Position numbers and translations under genes: made by a program
NCBI GenBank assembly: GCA_035560935.1
Contig: DATMYQ010000002.1
Location: forward strand, 1-8,381
Direction of reading: 5' to 3'
Origin: DATMYQ01 sp035560935
Lineage (GTDB): Bacteria; Bacillota; Negativicutes; Sporomusales; Sporomusaceae
Length of the DNA: 8,381 nt
Part shown: one piece after another, positions 1-5,938 of the stretch
Layout of the letters: each line of letters opens with the position of its first letter
Position numbering within the stretch: position 1 is the first letter of the stretch
Notes under the pieces: model-generated
The model's input: the letters and a program-made list of their open reading frames with translations, nothing else
What the model was told of the DNA's origin: nothing
Databases searched by the model: none

Positions 1-86
1 TTTTTAGCCAACTATTCTGGTATCGGAAACTATTTTGCGGAGGTGAGCCTGTTGCCGTCGTTTTTGAAATCCTGTTACCAGACCGC

Positions 87-115
87 TTTACCCGGATCCT
101 ATCGAGCAGTATAAA
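87..115 (+). promoter_or_regulatory. Candidate housekeeping-sigma promoter of the operon
   Basis: A -35-like TTTACC (87-92, four of six matches to TTGACA) is followed after 17 nt by TATAAA (110-115, five of six matches to TATAAT). Transcription would start near 122 and give a leader of about 50 nt before the ATG at 173. This is a pattern match only. A competing GG-N10-GC sigma-54-like element lies at 42-55, and an upstream promoter outside the window is also possible. Confidence 0.3.
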
Positions 116-157
116 AATTGAGCATCGTTGAATCATCCCACGGTGAATTCATTATAT

Positions 158-165
158 AAAGGAGT
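158..165 (+). promoter_or_regulatory. Ribosome binding site that sets the glcD start
   Basis: AAAGGAGT ends its GGAG core at 164, 8 nt before the ATG at 173-175. The frame is open further upstream to a TTG at 128-130, but that codon has no ribosome site in front of it. The extra 15 residues it would add do not resemble the GlcD N-terminus, so 173 is preferred. Confidence 0.8.
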
Positions 166-172
166 AGAAGAT

Positions 173-1561
173 ATGAGTATGAACGCCAATATTGTCACCG
201 CCCTGAAGAAAATTACCGGTGAAAGCTATGTGCTGACCGGGAAAGAGGACCTGTTGTCTTATGGCTATGACGCCACGCCCGGCTTTTTTCACTTGCCGGA
301 TGCGGTGGTGATTCCGGAAAATACGGAGCAGGTATCGAAAGTGATGGCGATCGCCAATCAGGAAAAAATTCCTGTATACGTGCGGGGAGCCGGGACCAAC
401 CTGAGCGCCGGCACAGTTCCCACCAAAGGCGGCATTGTGCTGCTGATGACCCGGATGAACAAAATCATTGAAGTGGACCGGGAAAATCTGGTGGCAGTGG
501 CTGAACCGGGAGTTATCGTATCGGATCTGAATAAAGTGGTGGAAGAAACCGGACTGATTTATCCGCCGGATCCCGGCACCGTGACTACGGCTACGCTGGG
601 CGGTACGGTCGCTGAAAATTCCGGTGGATTGCGCGGACTGAAATATGGTGTGACGAAGCACTATGTGATGGGTCTGGAAGTCGTGCTGGCTGATGGCCGG
701 ATCATGAACACCGGCGGCAAAAATGTAAAAGATGTTTCCGGGTACGACTTGACCAAATTGTTCACCGGTGCTGAAGGGACGCTTTGCGTCATCACCAAAA
801 TTACCGTTAAACTGGTGCCGGCGCCGGAAGCAAGAAAAAGTATGATGGCTATTTTTAACAATCTGGACAACGCCGGTAAAGCGATCTCCGCCATCATTGC
901 CAATAAAATTATTCCGGCGACGCTGGAAATTATGGATAATGCCACCATTCGCACCGTGGAAGATTACGCGCATGTCGGTCTGCCAGTGAACGCGGAAGCA
1001 GTGCTGCTGATTGAGGTGGACGGCATTCCGGAAGTGGTGGAAAAAGAAGCGGCGAAGGTTCTGGAAGTGTTAAAAGCCAATAAAGCCGATGAAATTCGCG
1101 TGGCCAAAGACGCCGCCGAAAGAGATAAGATCTGGGCGGCCCGGCGGGCGGCGCTGCCGGCGTTGGCGAAGCTCCGTCCCACCACCTTTGTGGAGGATGC
1201 CACGGTTCCCCGCAGCAAAGTGCCGGATATGATCCGGTCCATTAATGAGATCGCCGCCAAATACAAGGTGCAGATCGGCACCTTTGGACATGCCGGTGAC
1301 GGCAATATGCACCCGACGATTGTTTGCGATATCCGCGACAAAGAAGAGATGGACCGGGTGTACAAGGCAATGGATGAGATCTTTGCCACCGCGATCAGAC
1401 TGGGAGGAACGCTGAGCGGCGAGCATGGCATTGGACTGGGGAAACTAAAATATATGGAAGACCAGTTTGGACCGGTGGGCATGGATGTGATGCGCACCAT
1501 TAAGAAAGCCCTGGATCCCAACGGTATCCTGAATCCAGGAAAATTGGTCGGAGAGTGTTAA
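173..1561 (+). CDS. glcD: GlcD-type FAD-linked D-2-hydroxyacid (D-lactate/glycolate) dehydrogenase
   Basis: This is a 462-residue cytosolic flavoprotein of the VAO/PCMH family, close to the usual GlcD length. It is expected to oxidise D-lactate to pyruvate, or glycolate to glyoxylate, passing electrons through FAD to the iron-sulfur protein encoded next. The FAD-binding half (about residues 38-220) carries the diphosphate loop RGAGTNLSAG (71-80) and GTVAENSGG (144-152). The C-terminal FAD-oxidase domain carries GHAGDGNMH (372-380), SGEHGIG (415-421) and NPGK (454-457). His373, His380 and Glu417 fall where related D-2-hydroxyacid dehydrogenases bind an active-site divalent metal. There is no signal peptide or membrane segment. 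The start at 173 has a good ribosome site. Only 1 nt separates its stop from the next ATG, indicating translational coupling. The family is certain. D-lactate is favoured over glycolate because of the lut-type genes downstream, and that is inference. Confidence 0.93.
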   Translation: MSMNANIVTALKKITGESYVLTGKEDLLSYGYDATPGFFHLPDAVVIPENTEQVSKVMAIANQEKIPVYVRGAGTNLSAGTVPTKGGIVLLMTRMNKIIEVDRENLVAVAEPGVIVSDLNKVVEETGLIYPPDPGTVTTATLGGTVAENSGGLRGLKYGVTKHYVMGLEVVLADGRIMNTGGKNVKDVSGYDLTKLFTGAEGTLCVITKITVKLVPAPEARKSMMAIFNNLDNAGKAISAIIANKIIPATLEIMDNATIRTVEDYAHVGLPVNAEAVLLIEVDGIPEVVEKEAAKVLEVLKANKADEIRVAKDAAERDKIWAARRAALPALAKLRPTTFVEDATVPRSKVPDMIRSINEIAAKYKVQIGTFGHAGDGNMHPTIVCDIRDKEEMDRVYKAMDEIFATAIRLGGTLSGEHGIGLGKLKYMEDQFGPVGMDVMRTIKKALDPNGILNPGKLVGEC

Positions 1562-1562
1562 T

Positions 1563-2894
1563 ATGAGCGATAATAAAGATATAAAAACAGGAGAAGCCTT
1601 ACTGCATAACATTGAGGATGATCTGGCCAACTGTATGAAATGCGGCAACTGTATGGAAGTTTGCCCCATTTATAAAGAATTGCAGACGGAGAATAGCGTG
1701 GCCCGGGGGAAACTGTCGCTGATTGAAGCGGTGAACAGCGGGAAGCTTGATATTACGGAAGGCTTTGACAAATTAATGGCAATGTGCGTTTCCTGCAAAG
1801 CCTGCGCTGTCAAATGCCCCTGCGGCGTGAAGGCCGATGAACTGATCGTCAAGGGCCGGCAGGCCGCAGTGAAGGCCCGGGGTCTTCATCCGATTAAAAA
1901 AGCGGTGTTCAAATTTTTGAGCAATCGCCAGATCTTTGACTTCACATTGCGCATGGCGGGATTTTTCGGCCCGCTGTCCTTTAAGAAACTGCCGGGACGC
2001 ATGGCGGTAGTGGCCCGCTTTCCCATGCCGGGGCTGGACAGCCGCCGGGTGACGGCGCCCTTTGCTGCGACGCCGTTGCGCAGCATGTATCCGGAAACAA
2101 TTAAGGTGGATAAGCCTAAAATGCGGGTGGGATTTTTCACCGGCTGCACCGCCAACTATATTTATACCGATATCGGCCAATCGGTGATCAATGTATTAAA
2201 AGCCAACGATATTGAAGTGGTGATGCCGGCCATGCAGCATTGCTGCGGTACGCCGGTATTTATGGCCGGAGATCATGATCTGGCGAAGGTGTTCGCTAAA
2301 CACAATATTGAAACCTTTGAACGCTATGAGCTGGATTATATTGTCGCCGCCTGCGGTTCTTGCACGGAAGCCTGGAAAGTGGAATTCCCGGAAATGTTTC
2401 ATGATGATCCGGCCATGCTGGCACGGGTGAAAAAACTGGCGGACAAAACCTTTGAAATCAGCCAGTTCCTGGTGGACGTCGTTAAGTTCAAAAAAGATAA
2501 TCTGGGTGAAATCAACGCCACGGTCACCATGCATGATCCCTGTCATATGGCGCGCGGGATCAAAGTGACGGCTCAGCCCCGGGAAATATTAAAAGCCATT
2601 CCCGGTCTGAAGCTGGTGGAAATGAAGAGCCCGGACCGCTGCTGTGGTTCCGGAGGATCTTTCAGTTTGGCTCACTATGATATCGCCTGCAAAATTAATG
2701 ACCGCAAGGTAGCGGACATTGCTTCCACGAAGGCGGATGTGGTGGCTACCAGCTGTCCCAGCTGCCGCATGCACATCATTGACGGATTGGTGCGCAACAA
2801 TATGAGTCAGGATACCCGGCATGTGGTTCAATTCCTGGATCAGGCCTATGAAAAAGGCCGGACGGGGAACAACGGAAAAAAGAACAAACGTTAA
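1563..2894 (+). CDS. glcF: GlcF-type (Fe-S)-binding subunit with two CCG domains
   Basis: This 443-residue iron-sulfur protein is the likely electron-accepting partner of the upstream flavoprotein. Two ferredoxin-type [4Fe-4S] motifs lie at Cys24/27/30/34-Pro and Cys75/78/81/85-Pro. The second is followed by an extra Cys87 (CPCG). Two CCG (DUF3483-like, HdrB-type) domains follow. The first has Cys195, HCCG at 226-229 and CGSC at 264-267. The second has DPCH at 325-328, RCCG at 359-362 and CPSC at 398-401. In HdrB-type proteins such motifs hold non-cubane [4Fe-4S] clusters, but whether these do is unknown. No membrane segment is visible, and the tail is lysine-rich. A GGAGAG site at 1550-1555 lies 7 nt before the ATG, inside the end of glcD. 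It resembles the C-terminal 410 residues of the fourth gene, so it could be called LutA-like, but the two ferredoxin motifs and the place directly after glcD favour GlcF. Confidence 0.9.
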   Translation: MSDNKDIKTGEALLHNIEDDLANCMKCGNCMEVCPIYKELQTENSVARGKLSLIEAVNSGKLDITEGFDKLMAMCVSCKACAVKCPCGVKADELIVKGRQAAVKARGLHPIKKAVFKFLSNRQIFDFTLRMAGFFGPLSFKKLPGRMAVVARFPMPGLDSRRVTAPFAATPLRSMYPETIKVDKPKMRVGFFTGCTANYIYTDIGQSVINVLKANDIEVVMPAMQHCCGTPVFMAGDHDLAKVFAKHNIETFERYELDYIVAACGSCTEAWKVEFPEMFHDDPAMLARVKKLADKTFEISQFLVDVVKFKKDNLGEINATVTMHDPCHMARGIKVTAQPREILKAIPGLKLVEMKSPDRCCGSGGSFSLAHYDIACKINDRKVADIASTKADVVATSCPSCRMHIIDGLVRNNMSQDTRHVVQFLDQAYEKGRTGNNGKKNKR

Positions 2895-2901
2895 CTCTGC
2901 A

Positions 2902-2913
2902 AGGGGAGGAAGG
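2902..2913 (+). promoter_or_regulatory. Ribosome binding site that sets the lutC start
   Basis: A purine-rich run contains GGAGG at 2905-2909, 7 nt before the ATG at 2917-2919. The same frame is open back to an ATG at 2821, but that start lies inside glcF, has no comparable ribosome site, and would add 32 residues unlike the LutC N-terminus. The 2917 start is therefore chosen. Confidence 0.8.
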
Positions 2914-2916
2914 CAC

Positions 2917-3531
2917 ATGAAAAAAGTCTGCGATCACTGGCAAAGCCATTTAGTGGCCGGAGGGGCCAGCAGTCAGCTGTTTGCCGAGTTTGAAACCCGG
3001 GCTAAAAATGCAGCGGCCGAAGTGTTTCGGGTGGCGACCGTCGCCGAAGCGCAGGAGGTTGTCGTTAATCTGGCAAAGTACATCAATGCCCGTAAAGTGG
3101 TGGCCGTGGACAGTCCGTTGCAGCAGGCGGTGGGGGTAGCGGCAGGATTGCAGGCAGCCGGAATCATAGTATACTCGCGGGCGGACGAAATAGCCGCTCA
3201 TGCGGAAAGCGCCGATATGGGAATATCCACGGTGGAGTTTGGCATTGCGGAGACCGGCAGTGTGTGTCAGGATGCGTTGGCAATTGAAGGGCGGCTGGTT
3301 TCCATGCTGCCGCCGCTTCATGTGGCTTTTCTCTACAGCAACCGCGTAGTTCCCGGGGTCGTGGAAGCGATGGAAGTGATTTCCCGGTGTTTTGACCGAG
3401 GATATATCAGTTTCATCACCGGTCCCAGCCGAACGGCGGATATCGAACGGGTGCTGACGATCGGGGTGCATGGACCCAGCCGGTTTGTCATCATTGCTGT
3501 CGACGAAGAAAGCGCCGGAGGTGACCGTTGA
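2917..3531 (+). CDS. lutC: LutC-type LUD-domain protein of L-lactate oxidation
   Basis: This 204-residue soluble protein belongs to the LUD (DUF162, LutC/LldG/YkgG) family. In Bacillus LutABC and Shewanella LldEFG the family member is required for growth on L-lactate, although its exact chemical role is unsettled. Family signs are GISTVEFGIAETGSV (102-116), the PPLHVAF block (132-138), and the C-terminal ITGPSRTADIE (167-177) followed by GVHGPSRFVIIAVD (183-196). No cysteine cluster, signal peptide or membrane segment is present; only three scattered cysteines (5, 117, 158) are seen. The length is slightly short compared with many LutC proteins (about 210-240). It begins 22 nt after glcF and its TGA stop overlaps the ATG of the next gene by one base, which fits an L-lactate module translated as a unit. 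Confidence 0.92.
   Translation: MKKVCDHWQSHLVAGGASSQLFAEFETRAKNAAAEVFRVATVAEAQEVVVNLAKYINARKVVAVDSPLQQAVGVAAGLQAAGIIVYSRADEIAAHAESADMGISTVEFGIAETGSVCQDALAIEGRLVSMLPPLHVAFLYSNRVVPGVVEAMEVISRCFDRGYISFITGPSRTADIERVLTIGVHGPSRFVIIAVDEESAGGDR
3517..3524 (+). promoter_or_regulatory. Ribosome binding site that sets the lutB-fusion start
   Basis: GGAGGTGA lies within the last codons of lutC, 6 nt before the ATG at 3531-3533. A TTG at 3528-3530 is also in frame but sits only 3 nt from this site, too close to be preferred. The chosen ATG shares one base with the lutC stop (TGATG), an arrangement that usually means translational coupling. Confidence 0.75.
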
Positions 3532-5711
3532 TGGAGAACAATGACCGCAATATCAAAAAAGAGATTCATGAGAAACTCGATGACGAAGTATTGCGCGGGG
3601 CGCTGGCGCGGTTTGCGGAAGCCTATCCCATTTCTCGGGCCAAAGCGTATGAAAACGTAGAAGACGTGGAGGCTTTGCGGGAACAGGTGCGGCAGATGAA
3701 AATGGGCGCGGTTGCCCGGATTCATGAGCTGGCCGACCAATTTGAGTCGGAAGCCGTCAAACGGGGCGCTAAGGTGTTCCGGGCCAAAGACGGGCCGGCG
3801 TTGAAGAAGTACCTGATTGATTTGTGCCGGGAAAAAGGCGTGCAGCGGATCGTCAAATCCAAGTCCATGGCATCGGAAGAAATCCACCTGAACCATGACC
3901 TGGAAGCGGCAGGGCTGCATGTCAAAGAAACCGACCTGGGGGAATGGATCATTTCCCTGGCAGGGCATAAACCCTCCCACATGGTGATGCCGGCCATTCA
4001 TCTCAATCGTCATCAGATCGCCGAATACTTTTCCAAAGAACTGAAGCAGGAAATACCGACCGATATTCCCTTTATGGTTCAGGCGGCCCGCACCAATTTG
4101 CGCCAGGAGTTTTTGCAGGCGGATATGGGGATTTCCGGCGCTAACTTTGGCATCGCCGAAAATGGGGCGATCGGCCTGGTGACCAATGAAGGGAATGCGC
4201 GGCTGGTTACTACCCTGCCGCGGGTTCACGTAGTCATTATCGGTTATGAAAAACTGATACCCACCATCAAAGACGCCGCGCCTATTTTGCGGACGTTGCC
4301 GCGCAACGCCACGGGGCAGCTGATGACCAGCTATATGACGATGGTATCCGGAGCAACCCCGATTATGGTGAAAAAAGGCGAGCAATGGGTGGAAGAAGAA
4401 AAAGACCTGCACATCATCCTGTTTGACAATGGCCGTCTGAATGCCGCTGAGGATGAAAAGTTCCGGCAAATTTATCAATGCGTCCGCTGCGCGTCCTGTT
4501 TAAACGTTTGTCCAGTCTATACTTTAGTAGGCGGACATGTATACGGACATATTTACGCTGGCGGCATTGGCGCTATTTTAACGGCGTTTTTAAACAGCAT
4601 GGGGGATTTTGAAAAGATCAATGAGCTTTGTATCGGCTGCCGCCGCTGCACCGAAGTTTGTCCGGGGAAAATTGATATTCCTGGGCTGATTGATGAATTG
4701 CGGGCGCGGGTGGTCAAGGAACACGGCCTGCCGTTTGCGGTGCGTACCGTGTTTGAGAATGTGATCAGCGAACGGAAAGTATTTCACTCCTTGCTGCGGA
4801 TTGCATCCATCGGGCAAAAACCGTTCCAGACAGGGAAATTGATCCGGCATTTGCCGTTGTTTATGGCGGGGCTGGCCAAAGAACGCAGTCTGCCGGCGAT
4901 TGCCGACGAGCCTTTGCGTGACCGGATTCCCCGGATTACACGCAAAGCAGCCGTGCCGGTGAAAAAAGTGGCCTTTTTCAGCGGCTGCAATATCGATTTT
5001 GTTTTCCCGGAAACCGGTGAATCCGTGTACAAGGTCTTGCAGGATTTAAATATGGACATGGTGTATCCACAGGACCAAAGCTGCTGCGGCAAGCCGGTGC
5101 TGGGGATGGGCGACCGGGAGACCGCGAAGAAAATTGCCAGACGAAACATTGAGGCTTTTGAAGAAGCGGCCGCCGACGTGATCGTTTTTGCTTGTCCCAC
5201 CTGTGCGGAAACCTGGCATGAAACGTATATTGAACTGTTTGCCGATGAACCGGACTGGAAGGCGCGGGCGGAATCTCTCGCTCACAAGGTTCGTGAATTT
5301 ACCAGTTTTGTGGCGGAAGAGTATCGTAAAACGGGCCGTCTGGCGAAAACCGACGGGCCGGTGAAAGTAACCTATCATGACTCCTGCCATATGAAACGAG
5401 GGCTGGGGATTTACCAGGAGCCCCGGGAACTGCTGGAAGCCGCTCCGGGGTATCAGCTGACGGAAATGAAAGATTGCGACAAGTGCTGCGGGATGGCGGG
5501 ATCTTTTGGCATTAAATATGCGGAACTGTCCATGCCGATCCTAAAACAAAAAATCAGCAATATCACCGACAGCGGCGCGGAAGTGGTGGCGGTTGCCTGT
5601 CCGGCCTGCATGATGCAGATTCAGGGCGGCTTGGACAAACAGGCGCCGCAGGTGAAAATCCGTCATGTCGCCGACATTCTGGCGGAAAAATTACATTCCC
5701 CGAAATCTTAA
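3531..5711 (+). CDS. lutB: Fused LutB-LutA: LUD domain + 2[4Fe-4S] + two CCG domains (L-lactate dehydrogenase subunit)
   Basis: This 726-residue protein combines what Bacillus makes as two proteins, LutB (about 475 aa) and LutA (about 240 aa). Residues about 60-300 form the LUD domain, with landmarks ADMGISGANFGIAENGAIGL (197-216) and TTLPRVHVV (227-235). Two ferredoxin motifs follow at Cys317/320/323/327-Pro and Cys367/370/373/377-Pro. A linker to about residue 475 leads to two CCG domains. The first has SGCN (484-487), SCCG (517-520) and CPTC (555-558). The second has DSCH (617-620, Ser replacing the usual Pro), KCCG (651-654) and CPAC (690-693). It is expected to oxidise L-lactate to pyruvate with LutC, in the cytosol and without flavin. 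I recall a similar fused protein of about 717 residues beside a LutC homologue in the Desulfovibrio vulgaris lactate cluster. Everything after residue 310 resembles the GlcF-type protein upstream. There is no frameshift between the modules, so the fusion appears genuine. L-lactate as substrate is inferred from family and context. Confidence 0.9.
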   Translation: MENNDRNIKKEIHEKLDDEVLRGALARFAEAYPISRAKAYENVEDVEALREQVRQMKMGAVARIHELADQFESEAVKRGAKVFRAKDGPALKKYLIDLCREKGVQRIVKSKSMASEEIHLNHDLEAAGLHVKETDLGEWIISLAGHKPSHMVMPAIHLNRHQIAEYFSKELKQEIPTDIPFMVQAARTNLRQEFLQADMGISGANFGIAENGAIGLVTNEGNARLVTTLPRVHVVIIGYEKLIPTIKDAAPILRTLPRNATGQLMTSYMTMVSGATPIMVKKGEQWVEEEKDLHIILFDNGRLNAAEDEKFRQIYQCVRCASCLNVCPVYTLVGGHVYGHIYAGGIGAILTAFLNSMGDFEKINELCIGCRRCTEVCPGKIDIPGLIDELRARVVKEHGLPFAVRTVFENVISERKVFHSLLRIASIGQKPFQTGKLIRHLPLFMAGLAKERSLPAIADEPLRDRIPRITRKAAVPVKKVAFFSGCNIDFVFPETGESVYKVLQDLNMDMVYPQDQSCCGKPVLGMGDRETAKKIARRNIEAFEEAAADVIVFACPTCAETWHETYIELFADEPDWKARAESLAHKVREFTSFVAEEYRKTGRLAKTDGPVKVTYHDSCHMKRGLGIYQEPRELLEAAPGYQLTEMKDCDKCCGMAGSFGIKYAELSMPILKQKISNITDSGAEVVAVACPACMMQIQGGLDKQAPQVKIRHVADILAEKLHSPKS

Positions 5712-5727
5712 ACACAAGCTATCCGGC

Positions 5728-5763
5728 GAACGGCGGAAAAGGCGGATTTCTTTTCCGCCGTTC
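5728..5763 (+). terminator. Hairpin at the end of the lactate operon
   Basis: A perfect 14-bp inverted repeat, GAACGGCGGAAAAG (5728-5741) and CTTTTCCGCCGTTC (5750-5763), encloses an 8-nt loop and begins 16 nt after the stop of the lutB fusion. The run after the stem (TCATTTGG) is a poor U-tract. It may therefore be a weak intrinsic terminator or a 3'-end stabilising hairpin, not an efficient stop. Confidence 0.6.
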
Positions 5764-5812
5764 TCATTTGGGGAGAAAAACAAAGGCAGGCCAAAGCTAT
5801 TGCTTGGTCAAT

Positions 5813-5840
5813 TAAAAAATGCACTAAAATATTCCGAATA
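5813..5840 (+). promoter_or_regulatory. Possible flagellar-sigma (SigD/FliA-like) promoter of the chemoreceptor
   Basis: TAAA at 5813-5816 is followed after 16 nt by TCCGAATA (5833-5840), which partly matches the motility-sigma pattern TAAA-N15-GCCGATAA. Chemoreceptor genes are often read by this sigma factor. The -10 match is imperfect (about five of eight) and the spacing is one base long, so this is only a candidate. Confidence 0.25.
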
Positions 5841-5868
5841 ATAGGAAATATTGCAAACGGCGGCGAAG

Positions 5869-5874
5869 TATAAT
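5869..5874 (+). promoter_or_regulatory. Perfect TATAAT box before the chemoreceptor gene
   Basis: TATAAT lies 64 nt upstream of the chemoreceptor ATG. No good -35 box is found 16-18 nt before it, and the nearest TTG-type hexamer, TTGCAA at 5851-5856, is only 12 nt away. There is no TGn extension either. It could be a -10 element that needs an activator, or a chance match. It competes with the SigD-like candidate at 5813-5840. Confidence 0.25.
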
Positions 5875-5938
5875 ACAGAGGCGTGCGGATGTTTTTTAAT
5901 CGTTGCTTCGAAAATTTGTCAGTGAGGAGTGAGTCGCA

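Larger units (their letters stand above)
1..172 (+). other. Upstream/leader region of the lactate operon
   Basis: No complete gene is supported here. Two + strand frames are open from the window edge, one ending at the TAA at 112-114 and one at the TGA at 129-131, so the 3' end of an upstream gene is possible. Neither short peptide resembles a family I know, and openings this short occur by chance. A strong Shine-Dalgarno-like GGAGGTGA lies at 39-46, 5 nt before a TTG at 52-54 that would encode only a 20-residue peptide. A near-direct repeat, CCTGTTGCC (48-56) and CCTGTTACC (71-79), has a 23-nt period and could be a regulator site. A candidate promoter at 87-115 is listed separately. Confidence 0.4.

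Noticed and set aside
64..79. Catabolite-repression (cre) site in the leader
   Set aside because: The run starting TGAAATCC shares the TGAAA start but lacks the central CG and has AC where the terminal CA should be.
64..92. TTGAAA (64-69) as a -35 box for the operon
   Set aside because: The hexamer 17 nt downstream is TTTACC, which is not a usable -10. The TTTACC/TATAAA pair fits better.
128..172. TTG start extending GlcD by 15 residues
   Set aside because: No ribosome site precedes it, whereas AAAGGAGT sits 8 nt before the ATG at 173.
152..973. Minus-strand open frame (273 codons) opposite glcD
   Set aside because: It is fully antisense to the FAD-binding half of glcD, has biased His/Phe/Arg composition and no ribosome site that I could support.
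2821..2916. Upstream ATG extending LutC by 32 residues into glcF
   Set aside because: The GGAGG site at 2905-2909 points to the ATG at 2917, and the extension does not resemble LutC proteins.
3333..4478. Long minus-strand open frame (381 codons) across lutC and the lutB fusion
   Set aside because: It lies antisense to two genes with clear family motifs, and its translation is rich in His, Phe, Gln and Pro with no recognisable domain. It is a mirror effect of G+C-rich third positions.
5851..5874. TTGCAA plus TATAAT as a standard promoter
   Set aside because: The spacer is only 12 nt, well short of the 16-18 nt a housekeeping sigma factor needs.
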